A stretch of 64,000 bases of DNA from AP-15 sp963762575 (GCA_963762575.1 CAVXLL010000016.1:340882-404881); one strand, 5' to 3'; positions 9,336-22,226 are shown, numbered from the stretch's first letter. A program made the numbers and translations. Notes: a model not told the origin generated them from the sequence alone.

Positions 9336-10235
9336 ATGCTGTCGCCTGCCGATCTCGCCACATACCACCGCGACGGGTTCATCGTGCTGCCCGACATCCT
9401 CACTCGGGACGAAATCGAGGCGCTACGCCGCGTCACCGAGGAGTTCGTGCGCAATTCCCGCGCTGTCGTTGCGAACGATGAGATTTACGACCTCGAGGAC
9501 TCGCACTCGGCGGCGGAGCCGCGGGTGCGGCGCATCAAGACGCCGCATCTGCACCATCCGGAATATGCCGAGGCGGCCCGGCATCCGAAAATTGTCCAGG
9601 TGCTGACCGATCTTTGGGGCGCCGTGCGCTTCGGCACCGGCAAGCTCAACATGAAGTCGGCCGGGTATGGCGCGCCCGTCGAATGGCACCAGGACTGGGC
9701 GTTTTATCCGCACACCAACGACGACCTCGCCGCGGTCGGCATCATGCTCGACGACTGCGACATCGAGAACGGCCCGATGATGGTGATCCCCGGCAGCCAT
9801 CTCGGCCCGGTGTACGACCATCACGGCTTCGACGGCCGGTTCTGCGGCGCGATGGACCCGGATGCCTGCGGTCTGGACGTATCTGCCTCGATGCCCTGCC
9901 TCGGCAAGGCCGGCTCGATCACGGTGCATCACGTGCGCGCGGTGCACGGCTCGGCGACGAATTTTTTCGGCAAGGAGCGCCGGTTTCTGTTGTTTCAATA
10001 CCGTGCCGCCGATGCCTGGCCATTGCTCGGCTTTGCCGGCGGCATCGAGAAGTTCGACGAGCTGTTGCTGGCCGGCAAACCGACCCTGACGCCGCGCCTT
10101 GCCCCGGTTCCGGTGCGGCTGCCTTTGCCGCCCGCCGAGCACCAGGGATCGATTTACGAAAACCAACGCGCCGCCGGCAGACGGTTCTTCGAGACCGCCG
10201 GCGACCCGCCGAGGGTCGCAGCCGCAGCGGAATAG
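9336..10235 (+). CDS. Phytanoyl-CoA dioxygenase (PhyH) family protein
   Basis: A 299-residue Fe(II)/2-oxoglutarate-dependent oxygenase of the PhyH family. The iron-binding HxD pair is visible in EWHQDWAFYP near residue 111, and the distal histidine lies in VRAVHGSATN near residue 206. The arginine that would hold 2-oxoglutarate is in the RRFLLFQYR segment. The front end, YHRDGFIVLPDIL, is characteristic. The ATG at 9336 was chosen because an AGGAG site lies eight bases upstream; upstream in-frame sequence lacks homology. It ends 7 bp before pdxJ, so both are probably cotranscribed. The substrate is not predictable, since the family covers many small-molecule hydroxylases. Confidence 0.9.
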   Translation: MLSPADLATYHRDGFIVLPDILTRDEIEALRRVTEEFVRNSRAVVANDEIYDLEDSHSAAEPRVRRIKTPHLHHPEYAEAARHPKIVQVLTDLWGAVRFGTGKLNMKSAGYGAPVEWHQDWAFYPHTNDDLAAVGIMLDDCDIENGPMMVIPGSHLGPVYDHHGFDGRFCGAMDPDACGLDVSASMPCLGKAGSITVHHVRAVHGSATNFFGKERRFLLFQYRAADAWPLLGFAGGIEKFDELLLAGKPTLTPRLAPVPVRLPLPPAEHQGSIYENQRAAGRRFFETAGDPPRVAAAAE

Positions 10236-10242
10236 CCCCGCA

Positions 10243-10992
10243 ATGGCCCGGCTCAGCGTCAATCTCAACAAGATCGCACTGTTGCGCAATTCGCGCCGCA
10301 CCGGGGTGCCGGACGTGCTGCGCTTCGGCCGGATCGCGCATGGGGCCGGCGCCGACGGACTGACTGCGCATCCCCGCCCCGACGAACGGCACATCCTTCG
10401 CAGCGATGTGACCGGCCTCGCCGAGCTGATGCGGCCGTGGCGGCCCGCGTTCGAGCTTAACCTCGAAGGCTATCCCGATCGCCGCTTTCTCGACATCGTC
10501 GCAGAAATAAGGCCGGAGCAGTGCACGCTCGTGCCCGACAGCCCCGAAGCCTTCACCTCGGAGGAGGGCTGGAAGCTCGATGCCGCACAGCACCGCCTTG
10601 TCGACGCCGCGCTCACGGAGATCAAGCCGCTCGGCTGCCGTGTCATCTTGTTCATCGATCCCGACCCCGCCGCGGTCGCGCCGGCGCACAATATCGGGGC
10701 CGACGGCATCGAGATCTACACCGGTTCCTACGCCGCCGCCTTCCGCCGTGGAGACCATGCGGCATTGCTGCGCGCCTGCGCCGCCGCGGCGGAGCGCGCC
10801 GCAGAGCTCGGTTTGGTCGTCAATATCGGACACGATCTGAACCTCGAAAACCTGCCTCCGCTGATCGACGCCTTGCCGACGGTCGCCGAGGCCTCGATCG
10901 GCCACGAATTGACGGCCGATGCGTTGGTGATGGGCTTTGCCAAAGCAGTCCAGGCCTACAAGGCCGCGCTGAGCAGCACGACAGCAACTTGA
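10243..10992 (+). CDS. pdxJ: Pyridoxine 5'-phosphate synthase PdxJ
   Basis: PdxJ condenses 1-deoxy-D-xylulose 5-phosphate with 3-amino-2-oxopropyl phosphate to make pyridoxine 5'-phosphate in the DXP-dependent vitamin B6 pathway. The 249-residue product has the expected MARLSVNLNKIALLRN N-terminus, DGLTAHPRPDERHI near residue 39, the catalytic Glu in FELNLEG near residue 70, CTLVPDSPEAFTSEEGW near residue 92, IEIYTGSYA near residue 160 and a phosphate loop around NIGHDLNLENL near residue 195. The start ATG sits 7 bp after the PhyH stop codon. Length is normal. Confidence 0.96.
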   Translation: MARLSVNLNKIALLRNSRRTGVPDVLRFGRIAHGAGADGLTAHPRPDERHILRSDVTGLAELMRPWRPAFELNLEGYPDRRFLDIVAEIRPEQCTLVPDSPEAFTSEEGWKLDAAQHRLVDAALTEIKPLGCRVILFIDPDPAAVAPAHNIGADGIEIYTGSYAAAFRRGDHAALLRACAAAAERAAELGLVVNIGHDLNLENLPPLIDALPTVAEASIGHELTADALVMGFAKAVQAYKAALSSTTAT

Positions 10993-11017
10993 AGGCTCGC
11001 TAAGACGGAGGGGGCGG

Positions 11018-11645
11018 GTGGAAGCGACGGAAGCGACGGAGATCGCCGAAAAGATCCACGGAGAGGAGCACGAGCTTCACAGCGCCAAGGCGGACGCGAA
11101 CTTCCGCAAGTTCACCGGCATCTATCTCGGCATCATCGCGATGCTGCTGGCAATTACCGCTCTCGGCGGCTCCAACGCGACAAAGACGATGCTCAACTCC
11201 AATATCCAAGCTTCCGACATCTACGGGTACTATCAGGCGAAGAATATCCGCCAGACTGTGTACCAGCTGACCGCCGAGCAGCTCGAACTCGGAACTCCTT
11301 GCATTGCCCGATATCCCCCAGGCCACCAGGGCCAAGATCGAAGACAGAATCAAACGCTATCGCGAGAGGGTCGACCGCTACGAAAGCGACCCGTCAACCG
11401 GAGACGGCAAGAAAGAACTGCTCGCCAAGGCAAAGGAATTCGAGGTCAGGCGTGACCACGCCGCCGAACGTGACCCAAATTTCGACTTCGCCGAGGCATT
11501 GTTTCAGATCGCGATCGTGCTGGGCTCGGTCAGCATCGTCGCCGCTTCGCGCCCGCTCGTCCATTTGAGCGGGATCCTCGCCATGGTCGGCACGTTATTG
11601 ATGATCAACGGATATTTTCTGCTCGTTCATCTCCCGTTCGAGTAA
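11018..11645 (+). pseudogene. DUF4337 family membrane protein, +1 frameshift near base 11291
   Basis: The first frame (GTG at 11018) encodes about 90 residues with an acidic head, one transmembrane helix (TGIYLGIIAMLLAITALGG) and the DUF4337 hallmark ASDIYGYYQAKNIRQTVYQLTAEQLE. The second frame continues as PDIPQATRAKIEDRIKRYRERVDRYESDP and ends with two hydrophobic helices, matching the rest of a DUF4337 protein of about 205 residues. Dropping one G from the CTCGGAAC sequence near 11291 joins the halves seamlessly. The break is either a sequencing insertion or a recent mutation, since both halves are well conserved. Its 3' end overlaps the convergent ClC gene by 41 bp. Function of the family is unknown. 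Confidence 0.8.
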
Positions 11646-12975
11646 CAGCGGAAGCTTTTTCGGACTGCTGCAGTCGAAATAGCCGCTCGCGCAGCGAATC
11701 GTAGATCGGGGCGCCGCGCAACAGGTTGGGCACCAGCATCGCCGCAAAGCACGCCGCGATCATCGGCAGCAGCATCGTGAAACTGGCGGTCATCTCGATG
11801 ACCAGCACGATGCCAGTAACCGGAGCCTGCACCACTCCGGTGAAGAACGCCGCCATACCGACAACCGCGAAGGCTGTCGGATCGAGCTCGCCCGCTGGAA
11901 AGGCCAGTTGGCAGAGGAACCCGCAGAACAGCCCGAACTGTGCCCCTAACACGAGAAGCGGGGCAAACAGACCGCCCGGCACCGGCGCCGCGTACGATAC
12001 CGCACCGAGGCCGAAACGCAGAAGAAAAGCCAATGGCAAAATGCCTAGTGTCGCTCCGCGGCCGAGGACGTACTGCGTGATGTCATCGCCGCCGCCGATA
12101 AGTGCAGGCGCGAAGAAGCCCAGCGCGCCGACCGCTGCCCCAATGACGGCGGCGCGAAATTCTATAGGCCAGCGGGCGAGCCGATCCATCGCGGAGAGCG
12201 TCTGCAGCAATGCGGAGTTATAGAGTGTCCCTGCGAGCCCGGCTGCGGCACCCAGCGCGGCGAATAGAAGCCAGGTTCGCACGCCGAGATAGGCTATCGG
12301 CTCGACGTCAAAGTCCGGGTCCGGGCCGAGCAGCGCGCGCGCAACCGCGATTGCCGCCGCGGAGGCTCCGAGCGCCGCGATCGCCGTTCGCGTCTCGAAC
12401 CGCCGCATCAGTTCTTCGAGAACGAAGACGGCTCCGGCGATCGGCGCGTTGAATGCGGTCGCCAAACCGGCCCCGGCACCGGCGGCAATCAACACCTTGC
12501 AGTCGTGCCAATTGCGGCGGAAGAGTTTGCCGACAACATGGGCGATCGCCGCGCCCATTTGCACGCTCGGGCCTTCGCGACCGAGCGCCAGCCCTGAGCC
12601 GATTGCCAAGAGCCCGCCAAAGAATTTCACGAACAGCAGACGAGGCGGCGTCGGCGGCAGCTCGTCATTGAGAATTTCCTCAACCTGAGGAATGCCGCTC
12701 CCCGCAGCGTAAGGAGAGAACCGCCGAACCAGCCAAGCGGCGATCGCAACTGCGGCGGCACAGCCGGCTGCAATGCACAAGAACCCAGCGAGGTTCCAGC
12801 CGTGAGCCCAGGCGATCGCGTCATTACGAAACCGATCGGCCGCTGTGAGCGCAACCCGAAAGAGTGCCCCAATCAACCCGGAGGCACCGCCGACGATCGG
12901 AGCCAGGAGTGCCAGCACCAGTAGATTGCCGTAGGCCTCGGCTGGGTCCGTGTGGAGTTTCGGCTGAGGGCGCAC
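11605..12975 (-). CDS. ClC family chloride/proton transporter (short form, no CBS)
   Basis: A 456-residue polytopic protein of the ClC family. Signature motifs are GSGIPQVEE near residue 90 (selectivity serine), GREGPSVQMG near residue 132 (gating glutamate), the ATAFNAPIAGAVFVLEEL helix near residue 175, PGGLFAPLLVLG near residue 345 and the inner-gate tyrosine region GAPIYDSL near residue 425. It likely exchanges chloride for protons, aiding pH or chloride balance. No C-terminal CBS pair is present, unlike the next gene. A GTG start is used. It lies 13 bp downstream of a second ClC gene on the same strand. The product ends with a charged cytoplasmic tail. Confidence 0.92.
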   Translation of the reverse strand: MRPQPKLHTDPAEAYGNLLVLALLAPIVGGASGLIGALFRVALTAADRFRNDAIAWAHGWNLAGFLCIAAGCAAAVAIAAWLVRRFSPYAAGSGIPQVEEILNDELPPTPPRLLFVKFFGGLLAIGSGLALGREGPSVQMGAAIAHVVGKLFRRNWHDCKVLIAAGAGAGLATAFNAPIAGAVFVLEELMRRFETRTAIAALGASAAAIAVARALLGPDPDFDVEPIAYLGVRTWLLFAALGAAAGLAGTLYNSALLQTLSAMDRLARWPIEFRAAVIGAAVGALGFFAPALIGGGDDITQYVLGRGATLGILPLAFLLRFGLGAVSYAAPVPGGLFAPLLVLGAQFGLFCGFLCQLAFPAGELDPTAFAVVGMAAFFTGVVQAPVTGIVLVIEMTASFTMLLPMIAACFAAMLVPNLLRGAPIYDSLRERLFRLQQSEKASAVTRTGDERAENIR

Positions 12976-12988
12976 CGACCGGGCCGAG

Positions 12989-14887
12989 CTAGTTCGGGTA
13001 GATCTGAACGCTGCTCGCGACGGAATCGGCGACGTGCTCCTTGGTGATCACGCCGGCGATGTTCTGCGGCCGCGGCACGCCACGGCCGCGTACGACAATG
13101 GCCATGACGGCGCGCTTGCGCCAGATCCGCTGAATGACCTCGAATGCGATGTCGTCTTCCCGCACGATCGTGAAATTGGGACGGGCGACGTCGCCGAGAG
13201 TGATGCCGGTATCTACTTTTGCCAGCCCTCGGCGGAGCCCCGTGTTGACGCGCACGACCCCGAAGATGCGGTTGTTTCGGGTGGCGATGACGTGCCGCAT
13301 GCGGCCGGCATGCTCCGGCCGGCTCAGGAACTCGTCAAAATCGGTCTCGGCCGGTAAGACGAGCACATCGGTGTCCATGACATCCGCGGCGCGGCGCACG
13401 AGAAACATGTTGGCGTGCAGCGCCTTTGGAACCATGTGGCCGCGGCGGCTCAGCTTCATCGTGTAAATGCTCTCCGGCGACAACATGCGCCGGATGCCGA
13501 GGCTGAAAGCCACGGCGAGGATCATTGGCAGCACGATGTTGTAGTCGCGCGTCATCTCGAAGATCATCGTGACGGCGGTCATTGCCGCGCCGGTGCCACC
13601 ACCGACCATCGCCGCCATGCCGACCATCGCGAAGGCCGGCACATCGATGGGGAGCGGCACGTGAATGGCGACAAGCGCCGAAGCGAACCCGCCGCCGAGC
13701 GTCGCGCCCATAAAGAGGGAAGGCGAGAAAATTCCGCCCGACGATCCCGACCCGAGGCTCGTTGTCGTGGCCAGCAGCTTGCAGACGAACAGCAGCGCCA
13801 AGAGCCAAGAGGCGTTCAGCTGCCCGAATACGATGGCCTGGATCGTGGCATAGCCGACGCCCTCGACGTAATAGTGGCCAAAATTCGCATGCAGCGCATA
13901 GATCAGGAGGCCGACGAGCAGCATCCCGAGGACGTGTCTTATGTACGGGCCCTTGATCCTGTCGAACTGGTCTTCGAGAAAATGCAAGCCGCGAACAAAG
14001 CCCGTCGCGGCAAGGCCGGTAATCACGCCGAGAATGGCATAAAGAAAGAGCAGCAGAGCCGCACCGACATCGGGGTGCTGGAGCGGCGGCAGCGGCACGA
14101 CGAAGGCCGGCTGGTCGCCAAAAAACACCCGCCCGATGAAGGTCGCGGTTCCGGTCGCCAGCGCCACAGGCAGGAAAGTCCGGACACTGACTTCGGGCAT
14201 CATCAGCTCGATTGCGAACAGCACGCCGCCGATCGGCGTATTGAAGGTTGCAGCGATGCCGCCGCCGGCGCCGGCGGCAACTAGAATGATGCGCTGCCCC
14301 TGAGGCATGCGGATGATCTGGCCCAAGGTCGAGCCGAACGCCGAGCCGATCTGGATAATCGGCCCCTCGCGGCCGACGGCCGCTCCGCTGCCGATCGCGA
14401 CCGCCGAGGCGAGCGACTTCACGACAGCGACGATGGGGCGGATCACGCCGCTATTGTAGTAAATCGCATCCATGACCTCGGGCACACCGTGCCCTTTCGC
14501 TTCGGGAGCGAATTTGGTGACGAGGAAGGTGACGCCGATGGCCCCGACCACCGGCACGAGGATCACGAAAGGTCCCCACGGGCTGGGCGGGGTGAAGATG
14601 TTGGCGTCGTAACGGACCGCAAATTCGCCGAGGAAGAAGAGATTGTGAACCAGACCGATCAAATCCCTGAAAACGACGGCGCCGAAGCCGGCGACGATGC
14701 CAACCGCTAAGGCGAGGATCGAAAGATAAGGCAACCCGATGCGGCGGCCCTCCTCCGCGTCACCCGAAATGTCTGCAGCGGGCGATCGAGGCGGCATCGT
14801 CGCCTGAGTGGTCGCCGACTGCGGGTGATCCGGGCCGGGAATAATCGCGGTCGGCTCGGATGCCGTGTCGGAGCGGTCTTCTGGCAT
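12989..14887 (-). CDS. ClC family chloride channel/transporter with C-terminal CBS-like domain
   Basis: A 632-residue ClC protein. A hydrophilic N-terminal tail of about 50 residues precedes the membrane domain. Motifs are KGHGVPEVMDAI (in place of GSGIP) near residue 132, GREGPIIQIG near residue 172, IAATFNTPIGGVLFAIELMMPE near residue 210 and GGIFSPSLFMGA near residue 378. The last 150 residues form a soluble region resembling a CBS pair (VMDTDVLVLPAETDFDEFL, then FTIVREDDIAFEVIQRIWRKRAVMAIVV), a regulatory nucleotide-binding module in other ClC proteins. The serine-to-histidine change in the selectivity motif suggests different ion preference or transport mode. It sits upstream of the CBS-less ClC in a likely two-gene operon. 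Confidence 0.92.
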   Translation of the reverse strand: MPEDRSDTASEPTAIIPGPDHPQSATTQATMPPRSPAADISGDAEEGRRIGLPYLSILALAVGIVAGFGAVVFRDLIGLVHNLFFLGEFAVRYDANIFTPPSPWGPFVILVPVVGAIGVTFLVTKFAPEAKGHGVPEVMDAIYYNSGVIRPIVAVVKSLASAVAIGSGAAVGREGPIIQIGSAFGSTLGQIIRMPQGQRIILVAAGAGGGIAATFNTPIGGVLFAIELMMPEVSVRTFLPVALATGTATFIGRVFFGDQPAFVVPLPPLQHPDVGAALLLFLYAILGVITGLAATGFVRGLHFLEDQFDRIKGPYIRHVLGMLLVGLLIYALHANFGHYYVEGVGYATIQAIVFGQLNASWLLALLFVCKLLATTTSLGSGSSGGIFSPSLFMGATLGGGFASALVAIHVPLPIDVPAFAMVGMAAMVGGGTGAAMTAVTMIFEMTRDYNIVLPMILAVAFSLGIRRMLSPESIYTMKLSRRGHMVPKALHANMFLVRRAADVMDTDVLVLPAETDFDEFLSRPEHAGRMRHVIATRNNRIFGVVRVNTGLRRGLAKVDTGITLGDVARPNFTIVREDDIAFEVIQRIWRKRAVMAIVVRGRGVPRPQNIAGVITKEHVADSVASSVQIYPN

Positions 14888-14979
14888 TAGGGGCTGTCCG
14901 ACTGTTGTGGCATGCTAGAAGCCCTTGATTACCACGCCTGCGCGACCTTTAGTTTCGTCATCGACGGAGGAAAAGCGCC

Positions 14980-16126
14980 ATGCCAGACAATCTGCGTTGG
15001 GTCGGCACCTGGACCACCACGCCGGCCCCGGCCGAGGTCGGCGCCTTCAGCAATCAGACCTTGCGGATGAACCCGCGCGTCAGCCTCGGCGGCGACCGGG
15101 TGCGGGTGCGGATCTCGAACGCCTACGGGGCGCGCCCGCTCCTCGTCGGCGAGGCGTGGCTGGGATTGCGCGACAAAGGTCCCGCGGTCATGGCGGATTC
15201 TGCATAAGAAGCTAACGTTTGGCGGCGCCGAATCCGCGACGATCGCGGCGGGCTCCTTCCTCGTCAGCGATCCGGTCGCGTTCGAGCTGCCGCCGCTGGC
15301 CGATATCGCCGTCAGCGTCTACTTGCCGGGCGACGTGCCGCTCAATTTCGGGATCACCGGCCGCTACGCGCGGCAGATCAACTACGTCTCGCCGCCGGGC
15401 AACTTCGCGGACGCTGCGGTGATGCCGGTCGGTAGTGTGACGGGAGACTGGTTTTTCGTCAGCGGGGTCGACGTATTGGCGTCGACCGATACCGGAGGTA
15501 TCGTCGCGGTCGGGGACTCGCTGACCGACGCCAACATTTCGACGCTGGACGCCTTTTGCCGGTGGCCCGACCAGCTGTCCCGCCGCCTGCAGGTTCGCCG
15601 CGGCGGCCGGCCGATGGGAGTGATGAATCAGGGCCTCGGCGGCAACCGGATCCTTCACGACATTCGCGGCGATAGCGGGTTGCGCCGCTTCGACCGCGAT
15701 GTCATCGCCCAGCCCGGCGTCACGCACGTAATCGTTATGCTGGGCACCAACGATCTGCGCAACCGCTGGGCCAAGCCGGAGGAAGAGGTCACCGCCGACC
15801 AGATGATCGCGGGCCTCAAACAACTCGCGGTGCGTGCCCGGACAGCCGGCATCAAGATCTTCGGCGCCACCCTGACGCCGTTCGAGAACGAAACCTTCCT
15901 TCCCGGGGCGTGGACGCCGATACGCGAACAGACGCGCCAGGCGGTCAACGAGTGGGTTCGCGAGGGCGGCGCCTTCGATGCGGTGATCGACTTCGACAGG
16001 GCCTTGCGCGACCCGGAACACCCGACGAGCATGCTGCCGATCTATGATTGCGGCGACCACTTGCATCCGAGCGATCTCGGCTACAACAAGATGGGCGATG
16101 CGATCGATCTGTCGCTGTTCGAATAG
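14980..16126 (+). pseudogene. SGNH/GDSL hydrolase, +1 frameshift near base 15197
   Basis: The first frame encodes the N-terminal accessory part (LRWVGTWTTTPAPAEVGAF, residues 1 to about 70) and stops at a TAA at 15205-15207. A second frame continues with LTFGGAESATIAAGSFLVSDPV and holds the catalytic domain: block I VAVGDSLTDAN, block II GLGGNRIL, block III VMLGTNDLRN and block V DHLHPSDLGY with the catalytic Asp-His. Removing one T from the GATTCTG sequence near 15197 restores a single protein of about 381 residues. These enzymes are secreted or periplasmic lipases and esterases in other bacteria, but no signal peptide is visible here. The break could be sequencing error. Confidence 0.82.
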
Positions 16127-16130
16127 CTAG

Positions 16131-16418
16131 CTATTCGGTCGGGCGGGAGACAAACCCGACGCTGCGGTCATTCTCGTCCGAGGTCACGGTCACGTCCCTG
16201 ACGTGGGCCCCGATCGGACCCTTTCGAGCGGCCTTGGTCATCGCCACGACGGCTTCCGGGGTGCCCGTCACCAGCGCTTCGACGCTGCCGTCCGTTCGGT
16301 TCCGCACCCAGCCGCGTAGCCCAAGGCTCGCCGCTGTACGCGTGGTCCAGAGCCGGTATCCGACGCCTTGCACCTGCCCGGTGATGCGGAGCCGAACTGT
16401 TTCGATCGGCGCGGTCAT
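16131..16418 (-). CDS. acyP: Acylphosphatase
   Basis: A 95-residue acylphosphatase, which hydrolyses carboxyl-phosphate bonds such as those in acetyl phosphate and 1,3-bisphosphoglycerate. The phosphate-binding loop ITGQVQGVGYR near residue 12 has the essential arginine, and the catalytic asparagine is in GWVRNRTDGSVEA near residue 36. Length is normal for the family. It converges on the SGNH hydrolase gene with a 4 bp gap. The ATG start gives a complete ferredoxin-like fold. Confidence 0.93.
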   Translation of the reverse strand: MTAPIETVRLRITGQVQGVGYRLWTTRTAASLGLRGWVRNRTDGSVEALVTGTPEAVVAMTKAARKGPIGAHVRDVTVTSDENDRSVGFVSRPTE

Positions 16419-16521
16419 TTGGATCCAAGGTCGGGAATTTGACGTTTGTCAAGGGCGAATGGCGCGATGGAGGTTAACTCTATCGCATCGTCTCAGACCC
16501 CTGATGAAAGGATAGAGCATC

Positions 16522-17088
16522 ATGGCCGGCGAAACTCTGCAAGGCATGAAGGTCGCCATTCTCGTCACGGACGGCTTCGAACAAGTCGAACTGACAGAAC
16601 CGCGCAAGGCGCTCGATCAAGCCGGCGCCGACACTCATGTCGTCTCCCCCAAGACGGACGAAGTGCGTGGTTGGAATTTCACCGACTGGGGCCAATCTCT
16701 GCCAGTCGATCTGAAGCTCGACGACGCCCGGCCGCAGGATTTCGATGCGCTGCTTTTGCCGGGGGGCGTGATCAATCCGGACAAGCTGCGGATGATCCCT
16801 GCTGCGGTCCAATTCGTGAAGGCCTTCTTCGATGCCGGCAAGCCGGTGGCCGCGATTTGCCACGGCCCTTGGATGATCGTCGAAGCCGACAAGGCGCGCG
16901 GCCGGCGCATGACCTCCTGGCCCTCCGTCAGGACCGATCTGCGGAACGCCGGAGCCGAAGTGGTCGATCAGGAAGCGGTCGTCGATAGCAATCTGGTCAC
17001 CAGCCGGAAGCCCGATGACATCCCGGCCTTCAGCCGCGAGATGATTAAGCTTTTCGCCGCCGCACGCGGCCGCCGCCAGGCCGCCTGA
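16522..17088 (+). CDS. DJ-1/PfpI family protein (type 1 glutamine amidotransferase-like)
   Basis: A 188-residue DJ-1/PfpI superfamily protein. The nucleophile elbow AAICHGPWMI near residue 111 carries the reactive cysteine, preceded by the LLLPGGVINPDKLR loop near residue 80. A front-end acidic residue (DGFEQVEL near residue 17) completes the usual site. Members act as deglycases, chaperones or proteases; the length and the KVAILVTDGFEQVEL start resemble the PfpI/YhbO group. The aldo/keto reductase gene starts two bases after its stop codon, so the pair is almost certainly an operon, plausibly for detoxifying reactive carbonyls. Confidence 0.9.
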   Translation: MAGETLQGMKVAILVTDGFEQVELTEPRKALDQAGADTHVVSPKTDEVRGWNFTDWGQSLPVDLKLDDARPQDFDALLLPGGVINPDKLRMIPAAVQFVKAFFDAGKPVAAICHGPWMIVEADKARGRRMTSWPSVRTDLRNAGAEVVDQEAVVDSNLVTSRKPDDIPAFSREMIKLFAAARGRRQAA

Positions 17089-17090
17089 CC

Positions 17091-17942
17091 ATGGAATTGC
17101 GTCTGTTCGGTTCAACGGAGCGCTTCGTGCCGCGGATCGGCCAGGGCACTTGGTATATCGAGGAGGGCCATCGGCCCTCCGCGGTCGCCGCGCTCCGTCG
17201 CGGCATCGATCTCGGAATGACCCACATCGATACGGCCGAATTATACGGTGCCGGTGCCGCCGAAGAGCTGGTCCGCGAGGCGATCGCTGGAAGGCGCAAC
17301 GAGGTTTTCCTGGTCTCGAAAGTGCTTCCGGAGAACGCCTCCCGCTCAGGGACGCGGCTGGCTTGCGAGGCGTCGCTCACCCGCCTCGATACCGACCGGC
17401 TCGACTGCTACCTGCTGCACTGGCGCGGCCCGTACCAGCTCGAAGAGACGATCGCAGGGTTTGATGACCTTCAACGGGCCGGCAAGATACTCTCCTGGGG
17501 TGTCAGCAATTTCGACGTCTCCGACCTTGAGGAGGCCTCGATGATCGGCAGCGAAGGTGGGGGGCGGCTGGCCTGCAACCAAGTGCTCTATCACCTGCAG
17601 CAGCGGGGCATCGAGCACGCAGTGCTGGCGTGGTGCGAGGCGCGTGGCGTTGCCGTAATCGGCTATAGCCCATTCGGCCACGGGCGTTTCCCCGATCCGC
17701 ACACGGAAGGCGGCCGGCTGCTCGCCAGAATCGCAGAGGCATATGACGCCACCCCTCGCAAGGTGGCGCTCGCATTCCTGACGCGCCGGCCATCGCTGTT
17801 CACGATCCCCAAAGCTTCCAATCCGCAACATGCCGAAGAAAATGCCGGAGCGGGCGACCTGGTATTGTCCGGGGACGATATCGCGGTGATCGACGCAGCC
17901 TTCCCGCGCGGTCCTCGGCCGCGCACGCTGCCGATGCTGTAA
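17091..17942 (+). CDS. Aldo/keto reductase
   Basis: A 283-residue NADPH-dependent aldo/keto reductase with an (alpha/beta)8 barrel. The catalytic tetrad is visible as Asp in IDTAELYG (with the tyrosine near residue 49), Lys in LVSKVLP near residue 75 and His in LLHWRGPY near residue 107. The phosphate-binding end of the barrel, FTIPKASNPQHAEENAGA, lies near residue 240. The product is shorter than many eukaryotic members but typical of bacterial AKRs. It starts two bases after the PfpI gene. Its stop codon is 9 bp from the convergent carboxylase alpha gene. Confidence 0.93.
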   Translation: MELRLFGSTERFVPRIGQGTWYIEEGHRPSAVAALRRGIDLGMTHIDTAELYGAGAAEELVREAIAGRRNEVFLVSKVLPENASRSGTRLACEASLTRLDTDRLDCYLLHWRGPYQLEETIAGFDDLQRAGKILSWGVSNFDVSDLEEASMIGSEGGGRLACNQVLYHLQQRGIEHAVLAWCEARGVAVIGYSPFGHGRFPDPHTEGGRLLARIAEAYDATPRKVALAFLTRRPSLFTIPKASNPQHAEENAGAGDLVLSGDDIAVIDAAFPRGPRPRTLPML

Positions 17943-17951
17943 GGAAGGGGC

Positions 17952-19954
<2,003 letters not shown>

Positions 19955-19987
19955 GCGAACCGCGCCGGAGCATCGTGCCTGCAGCTG

Positions 19988-20126
19988 CACCCTCATCCGC
20001 CTCGCTGCGCTCGGCACCCTCTCACGCGTGCGACGCATCGCGGGAGAGGGGCTAGGAAGCATTCAGCACAAGCTCCTCTCCGCACCCGGAGAGCGGGGAC
20101 GAGCCCGCAGGGCTTGTGGGTGAGGG
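19988..20126. repeat. Compound inverted-repeat intergenic element between the carboxylase genes
   Basis: The 196 bp gap between the beta and alpha subunit genes contains nested complementary arms: an outer pair (ACCCTCATCC on the left, GGGTGAGGG on the right), an inner CCCTCTC...GAGAGGG pair and a CTCTCCG...CGGAGAG pair. Such CCTCTCC/GGAGAGG elements are common dispersed intergenic repeats in alphaproteobacterial genomes. It may fold in the mRNA between the two genes. Copy number elsewhere in the genome cannot be judged from this window. Confidence 0.6.
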
Positions 20127-20150
20127 CACTTGGGCAGATGGTGTGATCAT

Positions 20151-21690
<1,540 letters not shown>

Positions 21691-21793
21691 GTTGCCTCGC
21701 GACCAATGAACGGGGCAGATAGCATCGGCGATCCGGCAAGGCCAGAGCCACGGCGGCTCTGAGTCTCATTGGCGATAGACGGAGCACGACGGA

Positions 21794-22210
21794 ATGGCGG
21801 AGAGCGAGCTGTATAAGAAAGGCGCGGCGATGCGGCGCCAGCTGATGGGCGACGCGGCGGTCGAGCGGTCGGCCCGCGAGATCTACAGCGACCCGGTGAT
21901 GAAGAAATTCATCGACGTCGCGACCGAGACGGTGTTCGGCGCGCTGTGGACGCGGCCGGGGCTCGACCTGAAGACCCGGGCGTTGATCTGCGTCGTTTCC
22001 GACGCCGCCACCGGCCGCGAGCCCGAACTGGCGCTCCATCTGCGCATGGCGCTGCGCCAAGGCTGGACCGAGGAGGAATTGACCGAGGTGTTGCTTCATC
22101 TCTCGGGCTATGTCGGCGTGCCGATCATCCGCGAGTCGATGATGGTGGCGAGCAAGGCCTTTGCCGAGTTTCGAGCAGAAAAGGCCGCGGAGAAACCTTT
22201 GACCGCTTGA
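21794..22210 (+). CDS. Carboxymuconolactone decarboxylase family protein
   Basis: A 138-residue all-helical protein of the carboxymuconolactone decarboxylase/AhpD superfamily. The core is TRALICVVSDAATGREPELALHLRMALRQGWTEEELTEVLLHLSGYVG, residues 57 to 105. It lacks the CxxC pair of AhpD peroxidases, so it fits the gamma-carboxymuconolactone decarboxylase-like branch. It is divergent from the carboxylase beta gene, with about 100 bp between them. The specific substrate is unknown. Confidence 0.86.
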   Translation: MAESELYKKGAAMRRQLMGDAAVERSAREIYSDPVMKKFIDVATETVFGALWTRPGLDLKTRALICVVSDAATGREPELALHLRMALRQGWTEEELTEVLLHLSGYVGVPIIRESMMVASKAFAEFRAEKAAEKPLTA

Positions 22211-22226
22211 GCGGGGTCGACTACCG

